Made by a program: the position numbers and the translations under genes. A DNA stretch of 64,000 bases, from contig NZ_RBCI01000001.1 of NCBI RefSeq assembly GCF_003628535.1, positions 868,001 through 932,000 of the forward strand, in the 5' to 3' direction. The stretch is from Flavisolibacter nicotianae (GTDB lineage Bacteria; Bacteroidota; Bacteroidia; Chitinophagales; Chitinophagaceae). Below, piece by piece: positions 42,787-51,778 of the stretch. Within the stretch, counting starts at the first letter, position 1. Every line of letters starts with the position of its first letter. The notes below the pieces were generated by a model. That model was not told the DNA's origin, made no database searches, and worked only from the letters and a program-made list of their open reading frames with translations.

Positions 42787-43161
42787 ATGATCGAAAACCC
42801 TGTTACCAAGCGTGAATGTCTTGCCTGCGGCAAAACCCTGCAGGGGCGTGCAGATAAAAAATTCTGCAATGACTACTGTCGCAATGCGTATAACAACAAC
42901 CTGAAATCGGCCAGCAGCCCGGTGGTGCGCAACATCAACAACGCCCTGCAGAAAAACCGCCGGATCCTGGAAGCCGTACTCGACACGGAAGAAATGCAAA
43001 AAGTGCAGAAAGAAAAACTGTTGCAGCAGGGATTCCGGTTTCAGTTCATGACCCATACCTATACCAACAAAAAAGGAAACACGTATTTTTTTTGTTACGA
43101 ATACGGTTATCTGCCACTGGACCACGACTGGTATTTAGTGGTAAAAGAAAAAGAGGTTTAA
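42787..43161 (+). CDS. zinc-ribbon protein of unknown function
   Basis: A 124-residue cytoplasmic protein with an N-terminal four-Cys zinc site, C11-x2-C14 and C27-x3-C31 (RECLACGKTLQG, KKFCNDYCRNAYNN). The rest is a helix (VVRNINNALQKNRRILEAVL) and a beta-rich end (FRFQFMTHTYTNKKGNTYFF, YEYGYLPLDHDWYLVVKEK). Its ATG overlapped the stop of the small upstream gene before the transposon inserted 18 bp upstream, so it has lost its native transcription and may depend on read-through or outward transcription from the element. Confidence 0.82.
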   Translation: MIENPVTKRECLACGKTLQGRADKKFCNDYCRNAYNNNLKSASSPVVRNINNALQKNRRILEAVLDTEEMQKVQKEKLLQQGFRFQFMTHTYTNKKGNTYFFCYEYGYLPLDHDWYLVVKEKEV

Positions 43162-43182
43162 TTTTATCTTTTATACAACCCT

Positions 43183-43815
43183 GTGTTACAACTCATCATC
43201 GGTATTTCGCTGGGCATCATCCTGCTTTTTGTAATCGTACTCTTGGTTACAGAGATGATGGCGACTTACCCGGTGTGGAAACAGTTTCACCGCCCTGCAG
43301 ATTTGCATGAATCGTCTTCGGGCAGCGGCAAATCGGCCAGTTCAACCTTTCTTTTGCTACTTCTTGCCTGCCTGGTTGTTTTGGCCATCGTGGCCTTGCT
43401 TATCACTAACAAAATGCCGGGAAAGCAGGTCGATGAAAACAGTCTCGTACACAGTGCCAGCAAACAGGAAAGTATAAAAACCGAAAAGTTAGTTGTAGAC
43501 AGCATGTCGCAGCCCGGGATCTTTTTTCGATCAGAGTCCAAATGGGAAGACGGGAAAATGTACTGCAACAACCGGGTGTTTTTCGAAAACCCGCTGCCAC
43601 CGACCTTCACCGAAATGCGGTTTTCATTTCAGGATAAAGACCATTTTCAGATTAGCGAGTTACAACTCACTCCCGGTGATTTTGTGACGGAGACAAATGG
43701 TTACGGTGGTGTTTCTGCCCTGCTAAACCACAGCACTGTCGAAATGAGCGTAAAAGAATACGGCCGCATTGAAATACTGCAGGTAGTGCTGGACAAAAAA
43801 TTCCAAAAGCACTAA
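43183..43815 (+). CDS. two-pass membrane protein, unknown
   Basis: 210 residues from a GTG at 43183, 21 bp after the zinc-ribbon gene. This start is preferred over the ATG at 43255 because it includes a full first transmembrane segment (LIIGISLGIILLFVIVLLVT). A Ser/Gly-rich loop (SSSGSGKSASS) precedes a second segment (STFLLLLLACLVVLAIVALL). The remaining ~130 residues form an exported or cytoplasmic beta-rich domain (RSESKWEDGKMYCNNRVFFE, ELQLTPGDFV). No family is recognised. It is probably co-transcribed with the zinc-ribbon gene. Confidence 0.7.
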   Translation: MLQLIIGISLGIILLFVIVLLVTEMMATYPVWKQFHRPADLHESSSGSGKSASSTFLLLLLACLVVLAIVALLITNKMPGKQVDENSLVHSASKQESIKTEKLVVDSMSQPGIFFRSESKWEDGKMYCNNRVFFENPLPPTFTEMRFSFQDKDHFQISELQLTPGDFVTETNGYGGVSALLNHSTVEMSVKEYGRIEILQVVLDKKFQKH

Positions 43816-43917
43816 ACCAATCGAGACGACAATCAAGCCAGGCGTTTGTCTGTTGTTCCCACCCGCTTGTTTTTTCGGGTCACCGTTTCTATCTTGTAAA
43901 GAACAAAAGCTTACTGT

Positions 43918-44694
43918 ATGAAAAAACATCTACTCCTTTTTTTTCTTGCAGCTTTTTTCTTTTCCTGCAATAAGAATTCTTCACCGACAGAAACCGCAGA
44001 GCAATTCATAACAGCCCTGGCATCGGCTGACCTGACGACGGCAACCGCACTGGCAAGCAGCGATACAAAAACCGTATTGGAAAAGGCCCAAAAAGAAACA
44101 AAGAACACACAGAAGCCAGCGGACAGTTTTCAGTTTGCATCGCTGGCCGAATCCGTTTCGGGTAACAAAGCCGACGTGCACAACGACATCATTTCTCTTC
44201 CGCTGGTAAAAGAAAGCGACGGATGGAAAGTTGTGCTTACAGAAACACTGCTCAACGAAATCCAGAAACGTGACGAGATGCAGGCAACGGTGAAAGCAAA
44301 ATGGGCTGCCTTGCTGAAAGAATACGAAGCCCGTCTCCAGGTTGCAAAAGAGTACATCAACTACAAAAAAGGAATGGGCACATTGTCACCCAAGGCTGCC
44401 CTGCTGAACGAAACCCTCAACAGCATTTCGGCACCCGGGGAATGGACACGTGAAACCACTGCCGGTTATCTACAAAAACAGCAGGCATTGAGCAAAGTCA
44501 TCGACCAGGCCCTGGAACCATCGAAGGCGGCCAATGCAGATCTTTCGCTTAGCTATTTCCTGCGCATCAGTAATGCCGGCGACAGGATCAAAGCCGCAGA
44601 AACAGATTACCAGGTCTCAGCGGAAAAAGCCCATTCGCTGGTTTATGTTCCACTGTTTGCCAAAGCCGATACAGTCAATGTGGTCAGCAAGTAA
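43918..44694 (+). CDS. putative lipoprotein
   Basis: 258 residues. The N-terminus is a lipoprotein signal (KKHLLLFFLAAFFFSC, lipidation Cys at 17). Residues 25-105 resemble the DUF4878/NTF2-like lipoprotein class (TAEQFITALASADLTTATAL, DGWKVVL). The rest is helical, including a coiled-coil-like stretch (NEIQKRDEMQATVKAKWAAL) and ISNAGDRIKAAETDYQVSAE. It is probably anchored in a membrane facing the periplasm. The function is unknown. Confidence 0.75.
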   Translation: MKKHLLLFFLAAFFFSCNKNSSPTETAEQFITALASADLTTATALASSDTKTVLEKAQKETKNTQKPADSFQFASLAESVSGNKADVHNDIISLPLVKESDGWKVVLTETLLNEIQKRDEMQATVKAKWAALLKEYEARLQVAKEYINYKKGMGTLSPKAALLNETLNSISAPGEWTRETTAGYLQKQQALSKVIDQALEPSKAANADLSLSYFLRISNAGDRIKAAETDYQVSAEKAHSLVYVPLFAKADTVNVVSK

Positions 44695-44870
44695 AGGCCC
44701 AGGAAACATTCCTGCATCATGCTGTGAAAAGAAACACAGCACGAACAACCCCTCAGGTAAATCGAAAAAAAGAAAAGGACGCGGTCAATGCGGCAATTGT
44801 ATCGGTGACCCGGTTTTGCTTTTTTGCGGAAAGAATTTTCTTTGCAGCCAGCAAGTTTAAACCGTCTGCT

Positions 44871-45788
44871 ATGAAAATCGTTTTTTGCCTGGCTGCTTCT
44901 TTTTTTTGTTTGCAAAGCCTGTTTGCGCAACAAGACAGCGCAGAAAAAAAAGTTCCCGTTTTAGAACTGGGGGTGCGTTACCAAAGCAACAGTGTATACC
45001 TGGGACGTAAAGACTCCCTGCCATTGCCTTACGTCATTCCGAACATTCGATTCACGTCGCCTTCGGGTTTTTATGCTTCGGCCGAAACGTACCTGCTTAC
45101 CAGCGAAAGCAGGGCCGATGCGTTTTCACTGGATGCGGGGTGGGAGTTTTCCAAAGGAAACCTGTATGGCGGTATCGGGGCCTCTGCCTACATGTTCAAT
45201 TCGCAAAGCGTGAATGTACTGGCCGAAGCGTCTACCAGCATCAACAGCTATCTTGGTTTTAGCCTGCCCTTTATCCAACCGGGTATCAACGGTGCGCTGA
45301 TTTTTGGAAAGGGTTCGCTGGATTATATTACGGGCTTTAGCCTGGAACATAATTTTACCACCGCAAACGAAGCCTTTTCGTTGACACCAGGCATTTACCT
45401 GAATGCCGGCACACAGAATTATTACAACGAATATTACCAGGAGCGCAAGTACAATACCGGCAGCGGCAAAGGACGTGGAAAAAAGAGCAGCAACAGCGGT
45501 AACGGAAGCAGCAGCGCACCGGTGATTGAAAATGTAGAAACCCTTCAATCGTCGCAGTTCCGGGTGCTGGATTATGAATTTGCCGCCCCTGTTGAATACA
45601 AACACAAACAGCTTGCTTTTTCCTTTTTACCCCGGTATGCAATTGCACAAAGTCCCAGCACGGTTGTGATGACGACCAAAGCGGCAAGCGGCGCGGTATC
45701 CACGCAAACATTTACCGAAAAAATCAGCAATAGCTTTTATTGGACCCTGGGTGTCAGCTACCACTTCAATCTGAAAAAACACGCCTGA
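44871..45788 (+). CDS. outer-membrane beta-barrel-like protein, paralogue of 50799
   Basis: 305 residues from the ATG at 44871; an in-frame extension upstream lacks a signal peptide. The signal peptide is KIVFCLAASFFCLQSLFAQ. Alternating hydrophobic strands (LELGVRYQSNSVYLGRKDSL, IRFTSPSGFYASAETYLL) and a C-terminal FYWTLGVSYHFNL indicate a small outer-membrane barrel. A Gly/Ser/Lys-rich loop (GSGKGRGKKSSNSGNGSSS) lies near residue 205. It aligns by eye with the protein at 50799 along its whole length (GRxDSL; P.Y.AGTQN; the YEF/YEA segment). Confidence 0.75.
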   Translation: MKIVFCLAASFFCLQSLFAQQDSAEKKVPVLELGVRYQSNSVYLGRKDSLPLPYVIPNIRFTSPSGFYASAETYLLTSESRADAFSLDAGWEFSKGNLYGGIGASAYMFNSQSVNVLAEASTSINSYLGFSLPFIQPGINGALIFGKGSLDYITGFSLEHNFTTANEAFSLTPGIYLNAGTQNYYNEYYQERKYNTGSGKGRGKKSSNSGNGSSSAPVIENVETLQSSQFRVLDYEFAAPVEYKHKQLAFSFLPRYAIAQSPSTVVMTTKAASGAVSTQTFTEKISNSFYWTLGVSYHFNLKKHA

Positions 45789-45852
45789 AAACAGGGGAAA
45801 AAACAGCCATTTTAAGATGGCGATAGCAGGGCCAGAACGTACCTTCGCAGCT

Positions 45853-48171
45853 ATGCAAGATTACCTGAAGGGATTGAATGACCGGCAGCGGGATGCCGTC
45901 GAAACCACCGAGGGTCCGCTGATGATTGTGGCCGGCGCCGGCAGCGGAAAAACCAAGGTGTTAACCACACGAATTGCCCACCTGATGAACAAAGGCGTGG
46001 ATGCCTTTAACATTTTGGCGCTGACCTTTACCAACAAGGCTGCCGCCGAGATGAAAGAAAGGGTAGAGCACATTTTAAAAAACCGCGAAGCCCGCAATTT
46101 ATATATCGGCACCTTCCACTCCGTGTTTGCACGGATCATGCGGGCCGAGGCCCACCGTATCGGTTACCCCAACTCGTTTACCATCTACGATACCGACGAC
46201 GCCAAAAGTGTTGTAAAAGCGGTAACGGCTGAACTCAACCTCGACGTTCAGCACTACAAACCCAATGCTGTTTACAACCGCATTTCGGCGGCAAAGAATG
46301 CCCTCGTCGGACCCAAAGAATACATGGCCGATTACGCCCTGCAACAGGAAGACATGCGGGCCAACCGTCCCATGATCGGGCATATTTATGATGCGTATTC
46401 CAAGCGTTGTTTCAAGAACGGCGCCATGGATTTTGATGACCTGCTGTTTAAAATGTACGAGCTGCTGAAATACTTCCCGGAAGTGCTGCACAAGTACCAG
46501 CACAAGTTCAAGTACATTCTCATCGATGAGTACCAGGATACCAACCCGGCACAGTACGAGATCATCAAGCTGCTGGGAGCTGTGCACGAAAATGTGTGCG
46601 TGGTGGGCGACGATGCGCAGAGCATTTACTCGTTCCGCGGCGCCACCATTCAAAACATTTTACAGTTCCAGAAAGATTACGACGATGTGAAAGTGATCAA
46701 GCTGGAACAGAACTACCGCAGCACGCAAACGATCCTGAACATTGCCAACGAAGTCATTAAAAACAACAAAGGCCAAATTCCGAAAACGCTTTTTACCGAA
46801 AACACCGCCGGTGAAAAAATCAAGCTGGTGCGGACGATGACCGACAACGACGAAGGTAAATTCGTGGCCGACCAGATACAGGAAAACCGCCTGCGCAACC
46901 ATTACAAGAACAAGGAGTTTGCGATCCTTTACCGCACCAATGCGCAAAGCCGTTCCTACGAGGAAAGCCTGCGTCGTGCCAACATACCCTACACCATCTA
47001 TGGCGGCATTTCGTTCTACCAGCGCAAAGAAGTAAAAGATTACATTGCCTACCTGCGAATCATCGTCAATCCAAAGGACGAAGAAGCGCTGAAGCGCATC
47101 ATCAATTTCCCGGTAAGAGGAATTGGAAAAACCTCGGTGGACAGGGCCATCCTGGCAGCCAACGAACGCAACATCTCCATGTGGGAAGTACTGGAAGATG
47201 CCGGTGCTTCCGGGTACAGGGCCGGCACCTTGCAGGCGATCGAAGAGTTTGTGCTGATGATCAAAAGTTTTCACAGCATGCTGCAAACGAAAAACGCCTA
47301 CGACATTGCGTTCCACGTGGGCAAGCAAACGGGCTTCGTGAAAGAACTGTTCAACGACAAAAGCACCGAAGGCGTGCAGCGTTACGAGAACGTGCAGGAA
47401 TTGCTCAACTCCATTAAAGAGTTTACCGAAACGCCTTCGAACGAAGAAAGCGGTGAAGTTGGTGACAAAGGACTGGGTACCTACCTGCAGCAAATCACCT
47501 TGCTTACCGACGCCGATCAAAAAGATCCGGATGCCGATACCGTAAAGCTGATGACCATTCACGCCGCCAAGGGATTGGAGTTTCCCGTGGTGTTTGTCGG
47601 TGGGTTGGAAGAAGGATTATTTCCCAATGCCATGAGCATTAACACCCGGGAAGAACTGGAAGAGGAACGCCGTCTTTTTTACGTGGCCATCACCCGTGCA
47701 AAAGGACGCCTGTATCTCACGTATGCCAATACACGGTATAAATTCGGGCAACTGCAGCAGGCCGATCAAAGCCGCTTCCTCGATGAAATTCCGCAGCAAT
47801 ACATCGATAAAACATTTGCCGGCGGCGGTGTCAAAAACCAGGGCTCATCGGGTTTGATGGGCAGTGCATTTGAGCGCATGCAGCGTGGTTTTGGCAGCAC
47901 CGATAAGCCGGAAAAAAGTTTTGTATCCACTCTGGTAAGCGGCAACGCCAAACCCAAAGAAGTGGCGCATGTGCCTTCCACCAATTTTGTCCCGAGCGAT
48001 GTTTCCAAGCTGGAGATGGGCATGCGGGTGGAGCACCAGAAGTTTGGTTTCGGAAGTGTTGTAAAGCTGGAAGGGTCCAGCCACAATCCCGTCGCCACGA
48101 TTAAGTTCGACCAGAACGGAGAGAAGAAGATCATGCTCAATTATGCAAAGCTGATGATCGTGAATGCGTAA
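45853..48171 (+). CDS. UvrD/PcrA-type 3'-5' DNA helicase
   Basis: 772 residues from the ATG at 45853. This start is preferred because the -7-like TACCTTCG (45840-45847) lies 5 nt before it. SF1A helicase motifs are complete: Q motif LNDRQRDAV, Walker A AGAGSGKTKVLTTRI (about 28-41), LALTFTNKAAAEMKERV, YILIDEYQDTNPAQYEIIKL, VVGDDAQSIYSFRGA, LEQNYRSTQTILNIAN, MTIHAAKGLEFPVVFVGGLE and ERRLFYVAITRAK. The C-terminus carries a PcrA-type Tudor-like domain (GMRVEHQKFGFGSVVKLEG). It works in excision repair and replication restart. Complete and probably essential or semi-essential. Confidence 0.96.
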   Translation: MQDYLKGLNDRQRDAVETTEGPLMIVAGAGSGKTKVLTTRIAHLMNKGVDAFNILALTFTNKAAAEMKERVEHILKNREARNLYIGTFHSVFARIMRAEAHRIGYPNSFTIYDTDDAKSVVKAVTAELNLDVQHYKPNAVYNRISAAKNALVGPKEYMADYALQQEDMRANRPMIGHIYDAYSKRCFKNGAMDFDDLLFKMYELLKYFPEVLHKYQHKFKYILIDEYQDTNPAQYEIIKLLGAVHENVCVVGDDAQSIYSFRGATIQNILQFQKDYDDVKVIKLEQNYRSTQTILNIANEVIKNNKGQIPKTLFTENTAGEKIKLVRTMTDNDEGKFVADQIQENRLRNHYKNKEFAILYRTNAQSRSYEESLRRANIPYTIYGGISFYQRKEVKDYIAYLRIIVNPKDEEALKRIINFPVRGIGKTSVDRAILAANERNISMWEVLEDAGASGYRAGTLQAIEEFVLMIKSFHSMLQTKNAYDIAFHVGKQTGFVKELFNDKSTEGVQRYENVQELLNSIKEFTETPSNEESGEVGDKGLGTYLQQITLLTDADQKDPDADTVKLMTIHAAKGLEFPVVFVGGLEEGLFPNAMSINTREELEEERRLFYVAITRAKGRLYLTYANTRYKFGQLQQADQSRFLDEIPQQYIDKTFAGGGVKNQGSSGLMGSAFERMQRGFGSTDKPEKSFVSTLVSGNAKPKEVAHVPSTNFVPSDVSKLEMGMRVEHQKFGFGSVVKLEGSSHNPVATIKFDQNGEKKIMLNYAKLMIVNA

Positions 48172-48194
48172 ATCCGATCGTCTCTGTAGATCGC

Positions 48195-48236
48195 AAAAGA
48201 GAAAGCCGCAACGAATTGCGGCTTTCTCTTTTTTAG
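48195..48236. terminator. bidirectional terminator between uvrD-like and TIR genes
   Basis: 16-bp stem AAAAGAGAAAGCCGCA/TGCGGCTTTCTCTTTT with a 6-nt loop. Confidence 0.94.
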
Positions 48237-49264
48237 AGTCGGCGCTTCAACTGCACCGGCTGTGCCTCACCGGTTGTTTGGATGGTATAGGTTCCGTTTA
48301 ATTTTTTGCCGTCCTCGGAAAGGGTGGCTTTCAGCACCGTTGGCATGCCAAGAAGTGTAAAATTCAATTCTACATGATTGTGATCGACCACGCCTGTTCC
48401 CGTGCTGATCACCTGTCCGGACATTTCAACCTGCAGGTTGATCTGGTTTCCGGCCTGTCGCAAAACAAAGGTGGAGGTAACCCCTTCGTCCACTTCATCC
48501 CAGGTGCCGGCAAGGTTCGCGTTGCTAGTCGTTTCACTTTCCGTATTGGATGTTGCCGGGTCATTCGACTGGTTTGTAGCCGGCGCCTCATCGACGGTTT
48601 TGGAAACACCTTTTTGGAAACCCGACTGTGTTTGTTCCGCTGCTTTCTCCGGTCCTTTGTCTTTCTCCATGTAATAGCCGATGATGGCCAGCGACACAAT
48701 AGCGAGAATAAACCCCGCGCCGATATACATCCACGTTTTTCGTTTTTTGAACTCCTGGATGGAAGAGGGTGTATGCTGGGCTTTCAGCGGCGGAATGCCC
48801 ATAGATTTAATCAGGAAGTCGATCAGTTGGTCGGTGTCGTAGCGCCAGCGCCTGTTGCTGATTTCAAAGGTTTGCCTGCGCAACAGCGATTGCAGGTCGG
48901 GTGGAAGTTGTTCGGGTTTGGGCAGTGTTCCACCGTCCACCAATACGGGTACTACGCGGATGTTGCGGCGCAGGGCCGTGCTTACTTCCATGCGCACCCA
49001 GTCGTTGGCTTCATTGATTCGAAGGGGTTGACCATCACGGTCGCCAACCCAGTGCGGACCAATAATGGCGAGAAACACATCACAGGTGTCCAATGAGTTC
49101 TCAATAGCGACGGTAAAATCGGCACCGGGCTCCAGGTTTTCAATGTCCATGAAAATCTGGTCGTCGGTAAAGTGCTGCTTCAGCGCATCCACGAGGCGGC
49201 CCGTTTCGCCGGCAGTGTCCTGAACGCGGTAAGAGATGAAGATTTTCTTGCTTGCATTTTTCAT
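48233..49264 (-). CDS. TIR domain-transmembrane-extracytoplasmic domain protein
   Basis: 343 residues from the ATG at 49264. Residues 6-150 form a TIR domain: KKIFISYRVQDTAGETGRLV, DDQIFMDIENLEPGADF (box 1/BB-loop region), CDVFLAIIGPHWV, DWVRMEVSTALRRNIRVVPV. E93 sits where NAD-cleaving TIR domains have their catalytic Glu. One transmembrane helix follows (about 178-197), then a Ser/Thr/Asn-rich linker and a C-terminal beta-rich domain (about 265-343; AGTWDEVDEGVTSTFVLRQA, KLNGTYTIQTTGEAQPVQL). The order implies a cytoplasmic TIR linked to an outside sensor. A defence or signalling role is inference; no partner gene is adjacent. Confidence 0.85.
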   Translation of the reverse strand: MKNASKKIFISYRVQDTAGETGRLVDALKQHFTDDQIFMDIENLEPGADFTVAIENSLDTCDVFLAIIGPHWVGDRDGQPLRINEANDWVRMEVSTALRRNIRVVPVLVDGGTLPKPEQLPPDLQSLLRRQTFEISNRRWRYDTDQLIDFLIKSMGIPPLKAQHTPSSIQEFKKRKTWMYIGAGFILAIVSLAIIGYYMEKDKGPEKAAEQTQSGFQKGVSKTVDEAPATNQSNDPATSNTESETTSNANLAGTWDEVDEGVTSTFVLRQAGNQINLQVEMSGQVISTGTGVVDHNHVELNFTLLGMPTVLKATLSEDGKKLNGTYTIQTTGEAQPVQLKRRL

Positions 49265-49507
49265 ACGTCCTGTTGTGTATAAACCTGCGAAATGAAAACG
49301 TGCATTCGGCTCTCTGAAATTAAAACAAATAGCGATACGACGATGGCAACCCGGAAAGGATATGGCTGTTTGGCTTCTGTGCATTTCCCCGCGGTGTGTT
49401 GACGGTAAACCAACAACAGGGGACTATTTTTATGGCATGGCCAATGAAACCATTTTTTACCCTTACGAAATTTTACAGCAAAGTACCGGCAGTTCCTGGA
49501 ACTGCAA

Positions 49508-49954
49508 ATGAAAAAAGGTCGCCGCCGGTTCACCGGTTGGGTGCTGCGGTTTGCTCCTTTGTTTTCCCTGGTGATGGGTGTCGCTGCCTATATTGCTTCC
49601 GACGAGCTGTTCGTCCTTTTTTCATTCACCGGTCTTTCCCTGGTCGACCTGATTGTTCTTTGGTTTGTGAACTTTCCTGTAGGATTAAAAATGGATTCGA
49701 TGGGCCTGACGGTGCAAGCCGTTTCACTGAAAGGAGAGCAGGAAACGTTTTACCTGTGGCAGGACATTGATCATTTTCGGCAAAAGATTGTAAGAACAAA
49801 ACAAGGTCCGCAACTGGTTTACCAGGCCGTCCTGAAAAATAGAAAACGTGTAACCATCTTATCATTTTCATCCCGCCGGGCGACGCAAAAAAATGAGCCC
49901 GCTATCAACAGTACGTTGCAAGGGATCAGTAAAAAACCCGTGCTGAAAACGTAG
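49508..49954 (+). CDS. membrane protein with bacterial-PH-like soluble part
   Basis: A 148-residue protein with two closely spaced transmembrane segments near the N-terminus (about 13-30 and 35-58) and a C-terminal soluble part (MDSMGLTVQAVSLKGEQETF, YLWQDIDHFRQKIVRT). The pattern 'two TM helices, then G-[IL]-x-[VI]... FxW-x-DI' is typical of bacterial PH domain membrane proteins. The exact function is unknown. It is a monocistronic small gene. Confidence 0.65.
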   Translation: MKKGRRRFTGWVLRFAPLFSLVMGVAAYIASDELFVLFSFTGLSLVDLIVLWFVNFPVGLKMDSMGLTVQAVSLKGEQETFYLWQDIDHFRQKIVRTKQGPQLVYQAVLKNRKRVTILSFSSRRATQKNEPAINSTLQGISKKPVLKT

Positions 49955-50066
49955 AGAAACGGCCATGCGTAAAACTCCGCGTTTTCACTTTCTTAACAAA
50001 ATCCCTTAACAAACTTTAAACCTTGGCACAAATTTCCAATCTACTTCTGCACAAAACTCTTAAACG

Positions 50067-50732
50067 ATGAAATCTATGAAACAAGCACTTTTTCTCGTAG
50101 CCGGAACATGTATCGGTACCCTGTCATTTGCACAAGTTAACCTCGGCGTAACCAATTCAACGCATGCTGCTGTGCAAAAATCCGTCAACGTAGGGGGTGC
50201 AACCAATGCTGCAACCAATGCCGCTACACGTGCGACAACAACAGTGACAACCGCAACGAAAAACACCGTGTCCGCCACAGCATCGAAGGGCGCTGAAGTG
50301 AAAGCAACAACGTCGGCTGCCGGACAGTCGGCGACCGATAAAGTAAAAAGCAGCAGTGATGTAAATGCCGGTGCCCGTGTGAATGCGCAGGCGGAGACAC
50401 ATGCCAGCGAACAGGCAAAAGCACATGCCAATGACAACTCCGCTGTCTTTGGATCGAAGGTTGATGGTACCACACAGGTTGATGCCGGCGCAAATGCCCA
50501 CGTTAAGGGAAGCGATGCCATAAACGGCGCAGAAGAAAAAAGCGGTAAAGTGAAAACCAAAGTGGAAACAACCGCCGATGGTACTGTAACAAAAGCGAAG
50601 GAGACCTCTTCTGAAACAAAAACAAAACTGAAGACGACCGCCCACGGTGCCAAACAAAAAGCAGAAAGCACAAATGTGAACGGTAGTGTGGATGTGAAAT
50701 CAGAAACCAGCGTGAAAGCAACAAAGCACTAA
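50067..50732 (+). CDS. secreted Ala/Thr/Lys-rich low-complexity protein
   Basis: 221 residues (start 50067; the second Met at codon 4 is also possible) with a signal peptide (QALFLVAGTCIGTLSFAQ). The mature protein is almost entirely Ala, Thr, Lys, Ser, Asn, Gly, Val and Glu in loose repeats (GATNAATNAATRATTTVT; ETTADGTVTKAKETSSETK), resembling hydrophilic LEA-like or histone H1-like sequences. Amphipathic helix or disorder is expected. It lies 66 bp upstream of a beta-barrel gene, with a hairpin between them, and recalls the small secreted protein at 16675. Confidence 0.75.
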   Translation: MKSMKQALFLVAGTCIGTLSFAQVNLGVTNSTHAAVQKSVNVGGATNAATNAATRATTTVTTATKNTVSATASKGAEVKATTSAAGQSATDKVKSSSDVNAGARVNAQAETHASEQAKAHANDNSAVFGSKVDGTTQVDAGANAHVKGSDAINGAEEKSGKVKTKVETTADGTVTKAKETSSETKTKLKTTAHGAKQKAESTNVNGSVDVKSETSVKATKH

Positions 50733-50752
50733 TTTTTTTTCTCGTGTGTAAT

Positions 50753-50781
50753 AGCCACTCTTCACAGGGTGGCTTCTTTTT
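50753..50781 (+). terminator. hairpin after the low-complexity secreted protein gene
   Basis: Stem AGCCAC/GTGGCT with a 10-nt loop, followed by TCTTTTT. Confidence 0.75.
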
Positions 50782-50798
50782 AGAATCTTTCCGAACAT

Positions 50799-51638
50799 AT
50801 GAAACAAGCAAAGAAATTTTTACCTGCACTTTCTTTCCTGCTGTTGTTACACGCAGCGCATGCGCAAAGCGATACCGCGCAAGCAAAACCACAGTTTAAA
50901 CTAAGTGTCAACTACAATACGCGGTTAAACTATTACGGCCGCACCGACAGCCTGAAAAGCAGCGGTATTTTCCCGCTGGCGGAATTGTGGTTCACACCGA
51001 AATTTTATGTCAATGCGGCGCCGATTTTTGTAAACAATTCCATGCAGCATTTCGACTATGCCGGTACCGTTGCCACAATCGGATATCAAAATGTAGGCAC
51101 CAAATGGATCAGCGGCGTTTATGTAACAAAGCCTTTTTACAAAGAGAGCAGCGCCCTGGTGCAATCGGCGCTGAAAGCGCAAAGTGGTGTGAGTCTTGCC
51201 TATCAAACAACGATCGTCAACATCAACGCCGGTGGTGATGTCAAGTTCAGCGACAAAGTCGATTACGGTGCTACCGCTGGCCTGGATCACATCATCCGCA
51301 TCGAAAACAGCGACAAAAGTGTGATCGTTTTGGATCCTGCGGTATATGCCTATGCGGGAACGCAAAACTTCCAGCGTACCTATTACAAGAAAAACAATTC
51401 CGGCTTCCTGTTGTTTCCCGGTAACAACCAGCAGGTGACCGAAGAAGTGAGCCGGTTCAATGTGCTGGCCTACGAAGCCACCATGCCGCTGATTTACGCC
51501 AAGGGCAAGGTGATGCTGATCGCCACGCCGGCGTATATTATTCCGCAAAACCTGGTTACCGTTGCCAACAGGCCCGACCTGTCGGAACGCGGTCAAAATA
51601 CCTTCTATGCAACGCTGACGGCGAAGTATACATTTTAA
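50799..51638 (+). CDS. outer-membrane beta-barrel-like protein, paralogue of 44871
   Basis: 279 residues with a signal peptide (LPALSFLLLLHAAHAQ). Strand-like segments (FKLSVNYNTRLNYYGRTDSL, AELWFTPKFYVNAAPIFV, ISGVYVTKPFYKESSALVQS) and a C-terminal aromatic end (FYATLTAKYTF) mark a small outer-membrane barrel. It shares with the 44871 protein the early [RN]..YYGRTDSL-type motif, the YAYAGTQNFQRTYYKKN segment and the LAYEATMPL region. The two genes frame a 5-kb block, which suggests an old duplication. The function is unknown. Confidence 0.75.
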   Translation: MKQAKKFLPALSFLLLLHAAHAQSDTAQAKPQFKLSVNYNTRLNYYGRTDSLKSSGIFPLAELWFTPKFYVNAAPIFVNNSMQHFDYAGTVATIGYQNVGTKWISGVYVTKPFYKESSALVQSALKAQSGVSLAYQTTIVNINAGGDVKFSDKVDYGATAGLDHIIRIENSDKSVIVLDPAVYAYAGTQNFQRTYYKKNNSGFLLFPGNNQQVTEEVSRFNVLAYEATMPLIYAKGKVMLIATPAYIIPQNLVTVANRPDLSERGQNTFYATLTAKYTF

Positions 51639-51709
51639 GGCAGGGAGACAAAGGGGTGGGAAGGAGAGAAAGAGTAAAAGCACTTTTTCTTTTTAGCCAG
51701 GTGTACAAC

Positions 51710-51749
51710 AAAGAGAGAAAGAGGAACATGGATTCCTCTTTCTCTCTTT
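51710..51749 (+). terminator. long perfect hairpin terminator before the MOSC gene
   Basis: 16-bp stem AAAGAGAGAAAGAGGA/TCCTCTTTCTCTCTTT with an 8-nt loop and a T end. Confidence 0.9.
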
Positions 51750-51765
51750 TCAGCCATTCTTCTCT

Positions 51766-51773
51766 TAGCTTTG
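51766..51773 (+). promoter_or_regulatory. -7 element of the MOSC gene, likely leaderless
   Basis: TAGCTTTG (TAnnTTTG) ends 5 nt before the ATG at 51779. Confidence 0.5.
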
Positions 51774-51778
51774 AAAAC

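Noticed and set aside
47311-47326. CACGTGG-containing stretch in the uvrD-like gene as a third parS
   Set aside because: Only 12 of 16 positions match, and it is in a conserved coding segment.
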